Positions 29,155 through 38,020 of a stretch of 64,000 nt of DNA are shown in pieces. A program made the translations under genes and the position numbers. How positions within the stretch are numbered: the stretch's first letter is position 1; each line of letters opens with the position of its first letter. The DNA is taken from NCBI GenBank assembly GCA_019454125.1, contig CP075365.1:2288218-2352217 (forward strand). The letters run 5' to 3'. This DNA is from Fimbriimonadaceae bacterium. Its GTDB lineage: Bacteria; Armatimonadota; Fimbriimonadia; Fimbriimonadales; Fimbriimonadaceae. The notes under the pieces were generated by a model, which worked only from the letters and a program-made list of their open reading frames with translations, was not told the DNA's origin and ran no database searches.

Positions 29155-29823
29155 TTAGTTGTCCAGCAAGTCGAAGAACCGGTCTTTAGGGGCCTGGTTC
29201 TCATAGAAGGCCGACATCTTCTTCCGCGAGATGTGGGTGTCGGCCCATTCGATGACGGCGTGCTCCACCGCGTTCGGGTCGGGGCGCCCCCAGCAATCGG
29301 CGTCCGGCTTGCTCGGCGGTAGCAGGAGCTTGCCGTCGTCCCCGCACCAGCTCTTGGTCTTGCTCGCGCGGGCGGTCGAGAGCACGACCGTGAGGCTCGG
29401 CGATTCCACCGCCGAGGCAGGCACCGCAATGTGCCCGTCGGCGTTAGAGAAGTCCATCTCGATGTTGGTCAGATAGAGGACGTTGTAGCCGAAGTGCGAG
29501 GTCGGCGTCCCGTTCGCGTCCTTCGTCTTCACCGTGCTCGTCGGGCAAAGCCAGACGTCCTTGTTCTTCACGTAAGGGTCGACAAGGTCGTGCCAGAGCA
29601 AGAACCCCGTGTCGGTCGAATATGCGGCCAGGGGGTAGGTGTCGTCGGAGTCGGACATGTACATCTGGAAGCCGATCCCCATCTGCCGCAGGTTCGAGCC
29701 ACAGGTCGTCGCCTTGGCCGCCTCCTTCGCCCGGGCAAAGACCGGGAAAAGGATGGCGGCCAGGATCGCGATGATCGCGATAACGACCAGGAGCTCGATA
29801 AGGGTGAAGCCGCGCTTGCGCAT
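29155..29823 (-). CDS. Second type IV prepilin-like protein beside a sugar importer
   Basis: A 222-residue prepilin whose ATG overlaps the stop of the binding-protein gene (TGATG), so it is made as part of the importer operon. The signal [19 protein letters not shown] is nearly identical to that of the prepilin at 9505. The mature chain continues [24 protein letters not shown] and [12 protein letters not shown], typical of the DUF1559/H-X9-DG paralogs. The C-terminal half holds two or three cysteines (SWCGDDG, DADCWG). No other pilus gene is nearby. An open frame continues further upstream but lies inside the binding-protein gene. Confidence 0.9.
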   Translation of the reverse strand: MRKRGFTLIELLVVIAIIAILAAILFPVFARAKEAAKATTCGSNLRQMGIGFQMYMSDSDDTYPLAAYSTDTGFLLWHDLVDPYVKNKDVWLCPTSTVKTKDANGTPTSHFGYNVLYLTNIEMDFSNADGHIAVPASAVESPSLTVVLSTARASKTKSWCGDDGKLLLPPSKPDADCWGRPDPNAVEHAVIEWADTHISRKKMSAFYENQAPKDRFFDLLDN

Positions 29824-30854
29824 CAATAGACCGAGTCGGGGAAGTAGAACTCCTTCGCGTTCTCCGGCGTTACCAGTTGGACGTCGATGAGGAGGTGGCG
29901 GGGGACATACGGCCGAACCTGGGCCGGGCCCGCCCGCAGGGCGCTCGCACAGATGAACATGCCTGTCGCGACCATCGAGGGCGGATAGGTAACCGTCGCC
30001 GGCATCACCTTGTCGTTGTCCATCACCCTCTTCACAACATCTTTCATGCCACCGCCGCCGACGATCCAAACGTTGCTGCGGCCCGCTTCCTTCAGGGCCT
30101 GCTCGGCGCCTAGGGCCATGTCGTCGTCAGCCGCCCAGACGGCGTCCACCTGCGAGTGCTTGGTCAGCAAGGTTTGCAGGGTCTCGTAAGACTTCTGCCG
30201 GTTCCATTCGCCAGGTTGCGAGTCGAGGATCTGCACGCCTGGGAAGGCCTTCAAAGCCTCGCGGAAGGCCCCGTTCCGGGCCGTGTTGACCGTGCTCGGC
30301 ATGCCCTCCAGGACGATGATCTTTCCTTGCCCGTTCAGCTTCTGGCCGATGAACTCGCCGGCCTTGCGGCCGAAGGCGGCGTTGTCGCCCTCCAGGAAGA
30401 CGTCCGCCACCGGTTCCAAGAACCCGCGGTCCACGTTCACCAGGTAGACGCCGGCCTCCTTCACCTTCTTCGCGACGGGGGTGAGGGGGGCGCTCTCGGT
30501 CGCGAGGATCACCATGCCGTCGACCCCCTTAGTCAGCAAAGTTTCGATGTCGGAGATCTGCTTCTCCGGCTTGTCCGCCGGGACGACCGTCCACTCCACA
30601 TCGGGATAGGCCTTCTTCGCCTGGTCGACCCAATAGATCACTCCGGCCGTCCAGCCGTGGGTCGCGTTCGGGATCGAGACCCCGATGCGAATCTTCTTTC
30701 CGGGTGCGGGGGGCGCGCCTCCCTCGTTCTGGGAGTTCATCGGCGTGCTTTGGCCGGCGGAGGCGTCAGTGCCGCAGCCCGAAAGGGCGAGCAGCGAAAA
30801 AGTCGCGGTTGCGGTGGCGAATAGCGTTCTCCACATGGCGCGTCTTCGAATCAT
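29823..30854 (-). CDS. Ribose-type sugar ABC transporter binding lipoprotein
   Basis: A 343-residue substrate-binding protein of the periplasmic binding protein family used by ribose/xylose-type (CUT2) importers. A lipobox (LLALSGC, C27) marks it as a lipoprotein; a short Ser/Gly/Pro linker follows, then the two-lobed fold ([58 protein letters not shown]). It lies 9 bp after the permease gene and its stop overlaps the prepilin start. The sugar is not readable from sequence. Confidence 0.92.
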   Translation of the reverse strand: MIRRRAMWRTLFATATATFSLLALSGCGTDASAGQSTPMNSQNEGGAPPAPGKKIRIGVSIPNATHGWTAGVIYWVDQAKKAYPDVEWTVVPADKPEKQISDIETLLTKGVDGMVILATESAPLTPVAKKVKEAGVYLVNVDRGFLEPVADVFLEGDNAAFGRKAGEFIGQKLNGQGKIIVLEGMPSTVNTARNGAFREALKAFPGVQILDSQPGEWNRQKSYETLQTLLTKHSQVDAVWAADDDMALGAEQALKEAGRSNVWIVGGGGMKDVVKRVMDNDKVMPATVTYPPSMVATGMFICASALRAGPAQVRPYVPRHLLIDVQLVTPENAKEFYFPDSVY

Positions 30855-30863
30855 GGCACCAAC

Positions 30864-31850
30864 TTAGGCCGTGCGTCGCTGGATGAGAACGGCGAGGAGG
30901 ATGATGCCGCCCTTCACAAGGCCCTGCCAGTAGGGCGAAACCCCGAGCCCGACCAGCATGTTCGAAATGATGCCGAGGATGAGGATGCCGGCCACAGTGC
31001 CCCAGACACGGCCCTGGCCGCCCGCGATGCTCGTGCCGCCGATTGCCACCGCTGCGATCGCGTCGAGCTCATAGAGCACGCCCATCTGGGAGGAGGAGAC
31101 GGAGTTCATTCGGCCCGTCAGCCCGATGCCCGCGATCCCGACGAACAACCCGAGCAGCGCGTACGTCCAGAAACGGACTCGACGCGGGTCGATACCCGCA
31201 AGGTACGCCGCCTCCTCGTTCTCCCCGACCGCCACGATATTGCGGCCGAAGACCGTCCGCTCCAAAAGGAAGTGGCTGAAAAGCGCGATCAGGACGAAGA
31301 CCATGATGTTCCAGGTGATCTCGATCGGGTTGCCCGACGAGGCCCGCAAGAACGGCACGGGCAGGCCGCCCTGGCCCAGGGCGGGCAGGATCGATTGGCT
31401 GCTGGAGCGCAGCTCCCCCCCGTCCGCCAGGACGAGCGCGATCGAGCGGTAGCCGACCAGACCGCAGAGCGTGGCGATGAAGGGCGTCACCCGGCCCACG
31501 TTCACGATAAGCCCGTTTATCGCGCCGCCCGCGACCCCGGCTAGCGCTGCCGTCGCGACCCCGACCCCGACCGCCAGCACTTCCCCATTCGGGACCAGGC
31601 GGTTGATGGCGTGAAGGCCGAGGACGCTCGCGAGCGCGGCCAAGCTGCCCACCGAAAGATCGATGCCCCCGCCGACGATCACGAGCGTCATGCCGATCGC
31701 GATCATGCCGACGGAGGCGTTCTGGTTCAGGAGGTTTCGCAGGTTCTCGGGGCTCAAGAAGTGCCCGGGTTGCAGCACCGCGTTGACGATGACCAAGACG
31801 ACCAGGGCCACCACGACCCCGTAGTCTCGAAGAGCCCCCGCCACGCGCAT
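30864..31850 (-). CDS. Ribose-type (CUT2) sugar ABC transporter permease
   Basis: A 328-residue polytopic protein with about eight to ten hydrophobic helices. Family blocks: NASVGMIAIGMTLVIVGGGID, GRVTPFIATLCGL, FGRNIVAVGENEEAAYLAGI and AIGGTSIAGGQGRVWGTV (the BPD_transp_2 signature region). It forms the membrane channel for the binding lipoprotein encoded directly downstream. The matching RbsA-type ATPase, usually the gene between them, is absent from the window. Confidence 0.93.
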   Translation of the reverse strand: MRVAGALRDYGVVVALVVLVIVNAVLQPGHFLSPENLRNLLNQNASVGMIAIGMTLVIVGGGIDLSVGSLAALASVLGLHAINRLVPNGEVLAVGVGVATAALAGVAGGAINGLIVNVGRVTPFIATLCGLVGYRSIALVLADGGELRSSSQSILPALGQGGLPVPFLRASSGNPIEITWNIMVFVLIALFSHFLLERTVFGRNIVAVGENEEAAYLAGIDPRRVRFWTYALLGLFVGIAGIGLTGRMNSVSSSQMGVLYELDAIAAVAIGGTSIAGGQGRVWGTVAGILILGIISNMLVGLGVSPYWQGLVKGGIILLAVLIQRRTA

Positions 31851-31873
31851 TCCGGCGTTTCTACCCGCTCAGG

Positions 31874-32827
31874 TCACCACTTGGTGCAGGGGGAATACGT
31901 GCTGACGACCAAGTTGCTCACGGTGATCGCGCCGGAACCGGTGACGTCCGCCGAATGCAGTCGGACCACAGCCGCAGGCCACGGGACGCCGACCGGCCAG
32001 GCGGCCGGGATCCGGACCGTCTTGCCGTAGACGGTCGTCACGTCGAACGTGTCCCCGGCGGCCGCCTTCACCACCTGGGCGCCTTCGGCGACGTCCAAGT
32101 CCGAAGCCAGCGAGGTCACCCGCGCCGGCGCGACCGGCAAGCCGGGGCCGGGCAACGGGCCGGCGAGCGCTTCCGCGATCCCGAGGGCCAGCGCGTGGTA
32201 GCCAATCTCGTTAAAGTGCGTGTTGTCCCCGCCCAGGAACATGTACTGGGTGAACCGCTCGCGGAGGTTGAAGTGCGGTTCGAAGCCTGTCACCGGTCGC
32301 GCTTGCTGGCGCTGGGCGTGGACCGAAAGGCGCCAGCCCAAGAGGCCGGCGGCCACGACCCCGTCCATGGCGAGGGACGAGCCCGACTTGCTCTGCGTGC
32401 GCGGGATCGAGACCACCGTGCAGTTCGACCGGGCAAACACCGCGTCGAAGAAGGAGTCGTAGCGCGCCTTGTAGACGTTCGGGTCCGTGCTGTCGTTGTC
32501 GTTGGCGCCCATGAGGGCGACGATCACGTCCGGTTTGTAGGCGGCGATGGCGGTGACGGCGCGCGAGGTCAGCTGGGCGATGGTCTCGCCGCCATAGGCC
32601 TCGTGCTGCCAGTCACGGCCGTAGTCGCCCAAGTAGCCCTGTTGGCTGCTCTGTGAGCCGACAAAGCGCCAGTTCGTCACCCCCAAGGCGCCGAGGATCC
32701 GCTTGAGCGGCCCCCGCCAGCCACTTGTGGTCGAGGTCCCTGAGGTGAGGCTGTCCCCCAGGGCCATCAGCTGATAGAAACGGCCGTCGGCCAGCGGTAG
32801 TCGAGCGCTTGCTCCAAGGTCAGTCAT
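31874..32827 (-). CDS. SGNH/GDSL-family hydrolase
   Basis: A 317-residue SGNH-fold esterase. Block I is ALGDSLTSG with nucleophile S26; block III is GANDND; block V is DNTHFNEIGY with the catalytic Asp/His. The last 80 residues look like an added small beta domain. Members deacylate carbohydrates or lipids; here it is the first gene of a minus-strand sugar importer operon (23 bp before the permease), so a carbohydrate esterase is the best guess. No signal peptide is evident with this start, although the chain has an exported-protein flavour. Confidence 0.82.
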   Translation of the reverse strand: MTDLGASARLPLADGRFYQLMALGDSLTSGTSTTSGWRGPLKRILGALGVTNWRFVGSQSSQQGYLGDYGRDWQHEAYGGETIAQLTSRAVTAIAAYKPDVIVALMGANDNDSTDPNVYKARYDSFFDAVFARSNCTVVSIPRTQSKSGSSLAMDGVVAAGLLGWRLSVHAQRQQARPVTGFEPHFNLRERFTQYMFLGGDNTHFNEIGYHALALGIAEALAGPLPGPGLPVAPARVTSLASDLDVAEGAQVVKAAAGDTFDVTTVYGKTVRIPAAWPVGVPWPAAVVRLHSADVTGSGAITVSNLVVSTYSPCTKW

Positions 32828-32926
32828 ATGCTGCTTGTGGCCGTGCGCGTCAGCGCATTTGGCCCAAGAGCATGCGGCTTGGAGTGAGAAGCGTCAACCA
32901 GCGGCGACGTTGGGGGCGATGAAGTT

Positions 32927-33000
32927 TGGCTGCCCGACAGGGACTCGAACCCCAACTGACGGTACCAGAAACCGCTGTCCTACCATTAGACGATCGGGCA
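32927..33000 (-). tRNA. tRNA-Gln (anticodon CTG)
   Basis: Minus-strand cloverleaf with acceptor TGCCCGA / TCGGGCA, anticodon arm GCGGT-TTCTGGT-ACCGT giving CTG, T arm GGTTCGAGTCC, discriminator G and encoded CCA (32927-32929). It differs from tRNA-Gln(TTG) at 1567-1640 mainly in compensating stem changes. Confidence 0.95.
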
Positions 33001-33064
33001 GACCGAACTTCCATTATGGCACTTCGGTCTGCCCAGTTCCAGACCCAGCCTGTCGGCCGGGCCG

Positions 33065-33412
33065 TTAGGCTGCCAGTGACCCGACGGCGTACCTTTCGCG
33101 GCCTTCCAGGACACTCTGCAGGCGCGATTCGGTCAATCGAGCGGCTTCCATCTCGTCGCGAAGGACAAAGTACACACTGTCGGCGCCCGCGAAGAGGCAG
33201 ACGTCGCGAGCTTCCAGGAAGCTCCCCTTGGCTTCGACGTCGAGCTGCCGCGCCGTCGCCAGGTCGAGAAGGACGGTAAAACGAGTAGCCTGTCGCTCCT
33301 TCAGGAGGTCGCGAAGGTCTTCTAAGAAGACTTCGCCTTCTCCAGCGGTGATGACACCACCGAAACTTGCTTCGATACGCTGCTCGTTAGGGTTCCAGTT
33401 GAGGATATACAT
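33065..33412 (-). CDS. Small STAS-like (SpoIIAA-fold-like) protein
   Basis: A 115-residue cytoplasmic protein: MYILNWNPNEQRIEASFGGVI, then EDLRDLLKERQATRFTVLLDLATARQ. The alternation of strands and helices matches STAS-like domains that bind partners or lipids (for example anti-sigma antagonists), but no phosphorylatable Ser in the usual place can be assigned, so the function is unknown. It is the last gene after clpX on the same strand, behind a terminator, with its own AAAGG-type ribosome site. Closest neighbours downstream: tRNA-Gln. Confidence 0.7.
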   Translation of the reverse strand: MYILNWNPNEQRIEASFGGVITAGEGEVFLEDLRDLLKERQATRFTVLLDLATARQLDVEAKGSFLEARDVCLFAGADSVYFVLRDEMEAARLTESRLQSVLEGRERYAVGSLAA

Positions 33413-33553
33413 TGCCTTTGGCCAGGTTGTGCCGGGTCGGGGTTCCGGCCATGCACAGAGGTTTTATTCACCGGATCGCCCTACGGGAAACTGGCATCGC
33501 CATCAGGTTCCCTTATAACCGGGCCTCTTGCCAGCCGGTATCACTTCGACTGT

Positions 33554-33597
33554 AAAAAACGAAAGGTGGACAGCAAGGTTTCCACCCTGCTGCCCAC
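33554..33597 (-). terminator. Intrinsic terminator after clpX
   Basis: On the minus strand GTGGGCAGCAGGG pairs with CCTTGCTGTCCAC (13 bp including two G-U pairs), then TTTCGTTTTTT. It lies 24 bp after the clpX stop and before the STAS-like gene. Confidence 0.85.
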
Positions 33598-33620
33598 TCG
33601 TGAGCCGGATCTAAGCGGCC

Positions 33621-34940
33621 CTAGCTGGCCTGTCGGATCATTTCTTCGGTCATGAGCACCGGCTTGCGGCCGCCGCTGATGACCCCGTTCGGCACGAGCA
33701 CCTTCTTGATCGATTCGTCGCTCGGAACTTCGTACATGACCTCGAGCATGATCTGCTCGATGATCGAGCGGAGGGCCCGGGCGCCGGTCTTGCGGCGGAG
33801 GGCTTCCTGGGCGATCTCCATGAGCGCGCCCGATTCGATCTCTAGCTTGACCCCGTCAAGTTCGAAGAACTTCTGGTACTGCTTGAGGATCGCGTTCTTG
33901 GGCTCCGTGAGAATCTTCACGAGGGTGTCCTCGTCCAACTCGTCCAGAGTCGTCAGAACGGGGAGACGCCCGATGAACTCGGGGATCAGACCGTACTTCA
34001 AGAGGTCTTCGGGGTTCAGCGCCCGGAGGACGTCCTTCGACCGCTCGGTCTTGCTTTGCGGCTCGGACCGGAAGCCCATGACGTTCTCCTTCTGGCGGCG
34101 CATGATGATCTCGGTGAGGCCCTCGAAGGCCCCGCCGCAGACGAAGAGGATATTGCGGGTGTCGAGCTGGAGGTACTCCTGCTGGGGGTGCTTGCGGCCG
34201 CCTTGCGGGGGCACGTTCGCCAGCGTCCCTTCCAGGATCTTCAGCAAGGCTTGCTGGACGCCCTCCCCGCTCACGTCGCGGGTGATCGAGGGGTTGTCGC
34301 CCTTGCGGCCGATCTTGTCGATCTCGTCGACGTAGATGATGCCGCGCTCGCAAAGCTCCTTCGCATTGCGGGAATCCATCTGCTCCGCCGCCTGGAACAG
34401 CTTGAGCAGGATGTTCTCGACGTCCTCGCCCACGTACCCGGCCTCAGTGAGGGCGGTGGCGTCCGCGATGGCGAACGGCACGTGGAGCATCCGGGCCAAG
34501 GTCTGGGCCAGCAGCGTCTTGCCGCTACCCGTCGGACCGACCATCAGGATGTTCGACTTTTGAAGCTCGACACCCTCGGTGTCGACGTCGTGGATCCGCT
34601 TATAGTGGTTGTAGACCGCAACGGAGAGGGCCCGCTTCGCATGGTCCTGACCAATGACATATTGGTCGAGGAAGCCGACGATTTCCTTCGGCTTCGGCAC
34701 CTTGCCAAGCTTGAGTCCCGTGCCGGCAGCAGCCTGGCGGCGGGGGGTCTCCCTTTCTTCACGATCGCGGCGGGCCGGCTCTCGGCCGGGGGCTCCGCCC
34801 TCGTTCTGAAGAATGTCGTTGCAGAGGTCGATGCAGTCCGAACAGACGGCCCCATGGAGGCCGACGATCAGCTTCGGAACTTGCTCCTTGGCCTTGCCGC
34901 AGAGGCAGCACCGGTCGCGTCTCTCGTCTGGTTTCGCCAT
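33621..34940 (-). CDS. clpX: ATP-dependent Clp protease ATPase subunit ClpX
   Basis: A 439-residue AAA+ unfoldase. The N-terminal zinc-binding domain has [10 protein letters not shown] and CSDCIDLC (about 14-43). The P-loop is [15 protein letters not shown] and Walker [10 protein letters not shown]; a sensor and pore region follow, and the ClpP-binding loop is expected in [10 protein letters not shown] to IGF-like region (here [12 protein letters not shown] nearby). It recognises tagged substrates and feeds them to ClpP. Order tig-PilZ-clpP-clpX on this strand; 23 bp after clpP. Start has AGGAAG upstream. Confidence 0.97.
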   Translation of the reverse strand: MAKPDERRDRCCLCGKAKEQVPKLIVGLHGAVCSDCIDLCNDILQNEGGAPGREPARRDREERETPRRQAAAGTGLKLGKVPKPKEIVGFLDQYVIGQDHAKRALSVAVYNHYKRIHDVDTEGVELQKSNILMVGPTGSGKTLLAQTLARMLHVPFAIADATALTEAGYVGEDVENILLKLFQAAEQMDSRNAKELCERGIIYVDEIDKIGRKGDNPSITRDVSGEGVQQALLKILEGTLANVPPQGGRKHPQQEYLQLDTRNILFVCGGAFEGLTEIIMRRQKENVMGFRSEPQSKTERSKDVLRALNPEDLLKYGLIPEFIGRLPVLTTLDELDEDTLVKILTEPKNAILKQYQKFFELDGVKLEIESGALMEIAQEALRRKTGARALRSIIEQIMLEVMYEVPSDESIKKVLVPNGVISGGRKPVLMTEEMIRQAS

Positions 34941-34963
34941 TGACCGCTTCCTTACTTTCTCTA

Positions 34964-35563
34964 TTATCGCTCGCCCGGCTTCAGAACTTTATCTACAAGA
35001 CCATAGTTCATCGCATCTTCGCCGCTCATCCAGAAATCCCGGTCCATATCCCGGCGTACTTGGTCTTCCGGTTTGCCGGTCGCCTCCATCATGATGCCGA
35101 CCAAGATCGACATCAGTCGGTCGGCCTCTTTGAGGCTGATCTGCATGTCCGAGAGGCTGCCTTGGGCGCCGCCCGAAACCTGGTGGATCATGATGCGGGC
35201 GTTCTTCAAGGCAAAACGCTTGCCCTTTTTCCCGCCGGCAAGGAGGACGGCGCCCATAGAGGCCGCTTGGCCCACGCAGAAGGTCGCGACGTCCGGCTTG
35301 ATCATCTGCATCGTGTCGTAGATGGCAAGCCCGGCGCTCACGACGCCTCCCGGACTGTGGATGTAGAACTCGATGTCCTTATCGGGGTCCTCCTTTTCCA
35401 AGAAAAGAAGCTGGGCCACGATGAGGTTCGCCACGTAGTCATCGACCGCCGTCCCCAAAAAGACGATCCGGTCTTTGAGCAACCTGCTCCAGATGTCGTA
35501 GCTACGCTCTCCACGCGCAGTCTGCTCGATGACGTACGGAACTCCCATGCTTTTGGTGCTCAT
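34964..35563 (-). CDS. clpP: ATP-dependent Clp protease proteolytic subunit ClpP
   Basis: A 199-residue serine peptidase. Catalytic triad: S102 ([11 protein letters not shown]), H127 (MIHQVSGG) and D177 (DRDFWMS). The N-terminus carries only a short leader ([11 protein letters not shown]). It forms the tetradecameric chamber served by ClpX, encoded 23 bp downstream. AAGGAAA stands in front of the ATG. The 126-bp gap before it, after the PilZ gene, contains an AT-rich TATTTATA stretch that may be an internal promoter. Confidence 0.97.
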   Translation of the reverse strand: MSTKSMGVPYVIEQTARGERSYDIWSRLLKDRIVFLGTAVDDYVANLIVAQLLFLEKEDPDKDIEFYIHSPGGVVSAGLAIYDTMQMIKPDVATFCVGQAASMGAVLLAGGKKGKRFALKNARIMIHQVSGGAQGSLSDMQISLKEADRLMSILVGIMMEATGKPEDQVRRDMDRDFWMSGEDAMNYGLVDKVLKPGER

Positions 35564-35689
35564 CGCTGGTTTCCTTAGTACCCGATCCGCCGAAAGCGGC
35601 TTCTGGGGACTCCTTGATTGTCGGCTGGACCGAAGTCCGGAGACGCTGGTATAAATACTGATTGAAATTCCACCGGGTGCGCTCCTGGC

Positions 35690-36355
35690 TCAACCCGTGC
35701 GGTCGAGCTGCGACATGACGGCGCTATAGGCGACGCGCCGCACGATGTCCAGCCAAGGCTCGGGGAAGAGCTGGACGGGCGCGCCTTCGCTGTCCACGAG
35801 CTGTAGGCCCAGGGTGCTGCCCGCCGACCAACGAATGCCGCAGAGCATGTCGGCCTCGCAATCCTGGAACCGGACCACGACCTTGAGCGGCTGGCCCTGG
35901 TCGAAGTCCGTCGCCACCGCTCCGTGCAGCCGGATCCCGACTCCCTCAAAGCTGACGTCCAGAACGTGGCCCTCGGCGCCCTTCACGCCCTGCTCCACCG
36001 TCGCCAAGCACGCGGACGGCCCGGTCGGGCTCACGCGGTAAGACGCCCGGCAACGGCCTGTGACGATGCGTTCTGGGATGCCCAGCGAGAGCGAAGCCCC
36101 GTTGTGGCTAGAAAGCACTGGCGCGTTCCACTGGACCTGCCCTGCGTTGAGGTTCACGGTCAGGGTGGCAGAGGTGAGCAGGGGGACGGTCGGCAGTTCC
36201 TCGTTCATATCGGGGCGGAACCGGTGATGGGCGCCCTCGATGTGGGTGAGGCGGCCCAAGATCTCCCGACCGAAATGATGGCCGCTGAGAAGGACCGGGA
36301 GCCCCGATTCCACAATGCCCCTGATCACGCGAACGATGTCCGTCCGCTCTTCCAT
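35690..36355 (-). CDS. PilZ-domain protein, likely cyclic-di-GMP receptor
   Basis: A 221-residue protein with a YcgR-like N-terminal beta domain (about 1-110) and a C-terminal PilZ domain (about 112-210). The c-di-GMP signature is visible as RCRASYRVSP (RxxxR) and LDVSFEGVGIRL (DxSxxG). ATG 36355 is preferred because GGAGGT lies 9 bases upstream; an in-frame start ten codons earlier has no such site. YcgR-type proteins slow flagellar motors when c-di-GMP binds, which fits a motile organism. Its place between tig and clpP is unusual and suggests either simple co-transcription or a link of c-di-GMP to protein quality control. Confidence 0.85.
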   Translation of the reverse strand: MEERTDIVRVIRGIVESGLPVLLSGHHFGREILGRLTHIEGAHHRFRPDMNEELPTVPLLTSATLTVNLNAGQVQWNAPVLSSHNGASLSLGIPERIVTGRCRASYRVSPTGPSACLATVEQGVKGAEGHVLDVSFEGVGIRLHGAVATDFDQGQPLKVVVRFQDCEADMLCGIRWSAGSTLGLQLVDSEGAPVQLFPEPWLDIVRRVAYSAVMSQLDRTG

Positions 36356-36454
36356 GATGAACTGACCTCCGTCCGAAAACCGCATCCAGGTGGAATCTTC
36401 GGCACCCTGAACGCCCAGCCGTAGAGGAAAAGGAGTCTTCCCTGAAGGCCCGAC

Positions 36455-37762
36455 CTAAGCGGGCGCGTCCGTGATCTTGGCGTGTTCGTTCAAGAACTCG
36501 ATCACCTGCTTGTACATTGCCCTGAAGACGATCTCCTCGCGAAGCTGCGCCCCGTACTCCTTCGCAAAGTGGCGGAGCTGTTCCTGCGGCACCTTGTTCT
36601 CCGAGGCGATCTGCAGGAAGTGGCGGTCGACGTCCTGCTGGCTTATCGTCATCTCTTCCGCCCGGAAGATCCGCTCGATCAGCACCGCGCGGAGAACGTG
36701 CAGCTTCGCCTCTTTCATCTGGGCCTGGACGAGTTCCTCGACGGTCAAGTCGTTCGCCTTGGCGTGCTCCTCCAAGGTCCGGCCTTGGCGCTGGAGCTCC
36801 GCGTTCATCTCGTTCAAGCGACGGCTGCCGACCTGCTCCCAGGTGTTGTCGGCCACTTGAATCTGGCTCTTTTCGACGAGTTGGTCGAGCAGCTGCTCAT
36901 TGACCATCTCCTGGCTGATCTGCTGTTTGGCCGAGAGCAGGCCCTCCCGCATCTTTTCGCGGAGCTCCTCGACGTTGTCGGCCTTCAGGCTCTGGGCGAA
37001 GGAGTCGTCGAGCTCGGGCGCCTGGACGGCGCTGACGCTGCGGATCGTCACGATTGCGTCGTGGCTCGTCCCGGCCCAGTCCTTCTCCTGGAAGTTGGCG
37101 GGAAAGTCGAGCTTGGCGTGCTTGATCTCCTCGTTCCCCATGCCGATGATCGTGGCGTCCAGGGTCTCGAAAGTCTTGCCCGCGACGACCACGAAGTTGC
37201 GCCCTTTGTCCTCATCGCCGATGCGAATGTTGACCACCGCGTTGTCGCCCTCTTGGATGCCGCGGCTGGTGACGGCCTCCACCTTGCCCTTCCGCTGGCG
37301 GAGCTCGTCGATCTGCCTTTGGACCTCTTTCTCCGTGACTTCGACCTTCGGCCGGTTCGCCTCAAGGCCCTTGTAATCCGCAAGCTCGACCACGGGCGGC
37401 AACGGGATCTTGGCCGTGTACTCGAGTTCCAGCTTGTCCTTGTCGAACTTGGTCACCTGGACGGCCGGGCCCTGGTCGGGCTTCAAGTCGCTTTCCTCGA
37501 TCGCCTGCTGGAGGGAAGCCCTCACCGCCTCGTCCACCGCTGCGTTGAGGTAATCGTTCGGATCGACCATCCGCTCGATGACGGAGCGCGGCGCGGTGCC
37601 GGGACGGAACCCGGGGACTTTGATGCGCTGCGCAAACCCGCGGGCCGCTTTCCCCAGCCCCTCGTCCACCTGCTTCGGGGAGCAGACGACGTGAAGCAGC
37701 ACGGTGCACGTATTCAGGTCTTCGCGTGTCACCTTCATCTCGGCGGTCGGGGCGGTCGACAT
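36455..37762 (-). CDS. tig: Trigger factor (ribosome-associated chaperone)
   Basis: A 435-residue chaperone binding the ribosome exit tunnel. The N-terminal ribosome-binding domain ends with the signature RIKVPGFRPGTAPRSVIE (normally GFRxGKxP; here GTAP). A PPIase domain follows at about 150-240 (EGDNAVVNIRIGDED), then the long helical C-terminal arms. ATG 37762 is chosen: TACGAT, a -10-like hexamer, ends 10 bases upstream and there is no close ribosome site, so a leaderless message is likely. ATG 37738 (MKVTRED) is an alternative. An intrinsic terminator lies about 85 bp upstream, so tig starts its own unit. Confidence 0.93.
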   Translation of the reverse strand: MSTAPTAEMKVTREDLNTCTVLLHVVCSPKQVDEGLGKAARGFAQRIKVPGFRPGTAPRSVIERMVDPNDYLNAAVDEAVRASLQQAIEESDLKPDQGPAVQVTKFDKDKLELEYTAKIPLPPVVELADYKGLEANRPKVEVTEKEVQRQIDELRQRKGKVEAVTSRGIQEGDNAVVNIRIGDEDKGRNFVVVAGKTFETLDATIIGMGNEEIKHAKLDFPANFQEKDWAGTSHDAIVTIRSVSAVQAPELDDSFAQSLKADNVEELREKMREGLLSAKQQISQEMVNEQLLDQLVEKSQIQVADNTWEQVGSRRLNEMNAELQRQGRTLEEHAKANDLTVEELVQAQMKEAKLHVLRAVLIERIFRAEEMTISQQDVDRHFLQIASENKVPQEQLRHFAKEYGAQLREEIVFRAMYKQVIEFLNEHAKITDAPA

Positions 37763-37772
37763 TAGACGGAAG

Positions 37773-37778
37773 ATCGTA
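37773..37778 (-). promoter_or_regulatory. Candidate -10 element of tig
   Basis: TACGAT on the minus strand, 10 bases before the ATG at 37762. It supports a leaderless or very short-leader tig transcript. No firm -35 is seen. Confidence 0.35.
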
Positions 37779-37845
37779 CCTCCCCAGAACCGGGCCGTCC
37801 GTGACGCTTTGCGGGGCAAGGTCGCCCCGAACTTGTCCGAACCCC

Positions 37846-37872
37846 AAAAAAAGGGCCCCGGTTTCCCGGGGC
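37846..37872 (-). terminator. Intrinsic terminator upstream of tig (end of htpX unit)
   Basis: On the minus strand GCCCCGG - GAAA - CCGGGGC (7-bp perfect stem, tetraloop) followed by CC and seven T. It lies about 150 bp beyond the htpX stop. A second small hairpin, GGCGGC/GCCGCC at about 37907-37926, lies between and has no U-tract. Confidence 0.88.
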
Positions 37873-38020
37873 TATGCTTCTGTTCTCTTCGTCCTGCTAT
37901 GGCGGCTCGATTCGGCCGCCTTGCGGATAAAAGACTGTCGCGCTTTTGCTCAGCCGCCTTAACCGCGATCTGGATCGTTCAATGTACCTAACATTTCAGC
38001 GAAGTACCGAACGTCCTGGA

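Noticed and set aside
33413-33620. Possible riboswitch (c-di-GMP class) between clpX and the STAS-like gene
   Set aside because: Several inverted repeats are present, but the conserved core bases of c-di-GMP riboswitches are not found; apart from the clpX terminator nothing specific can be supported.
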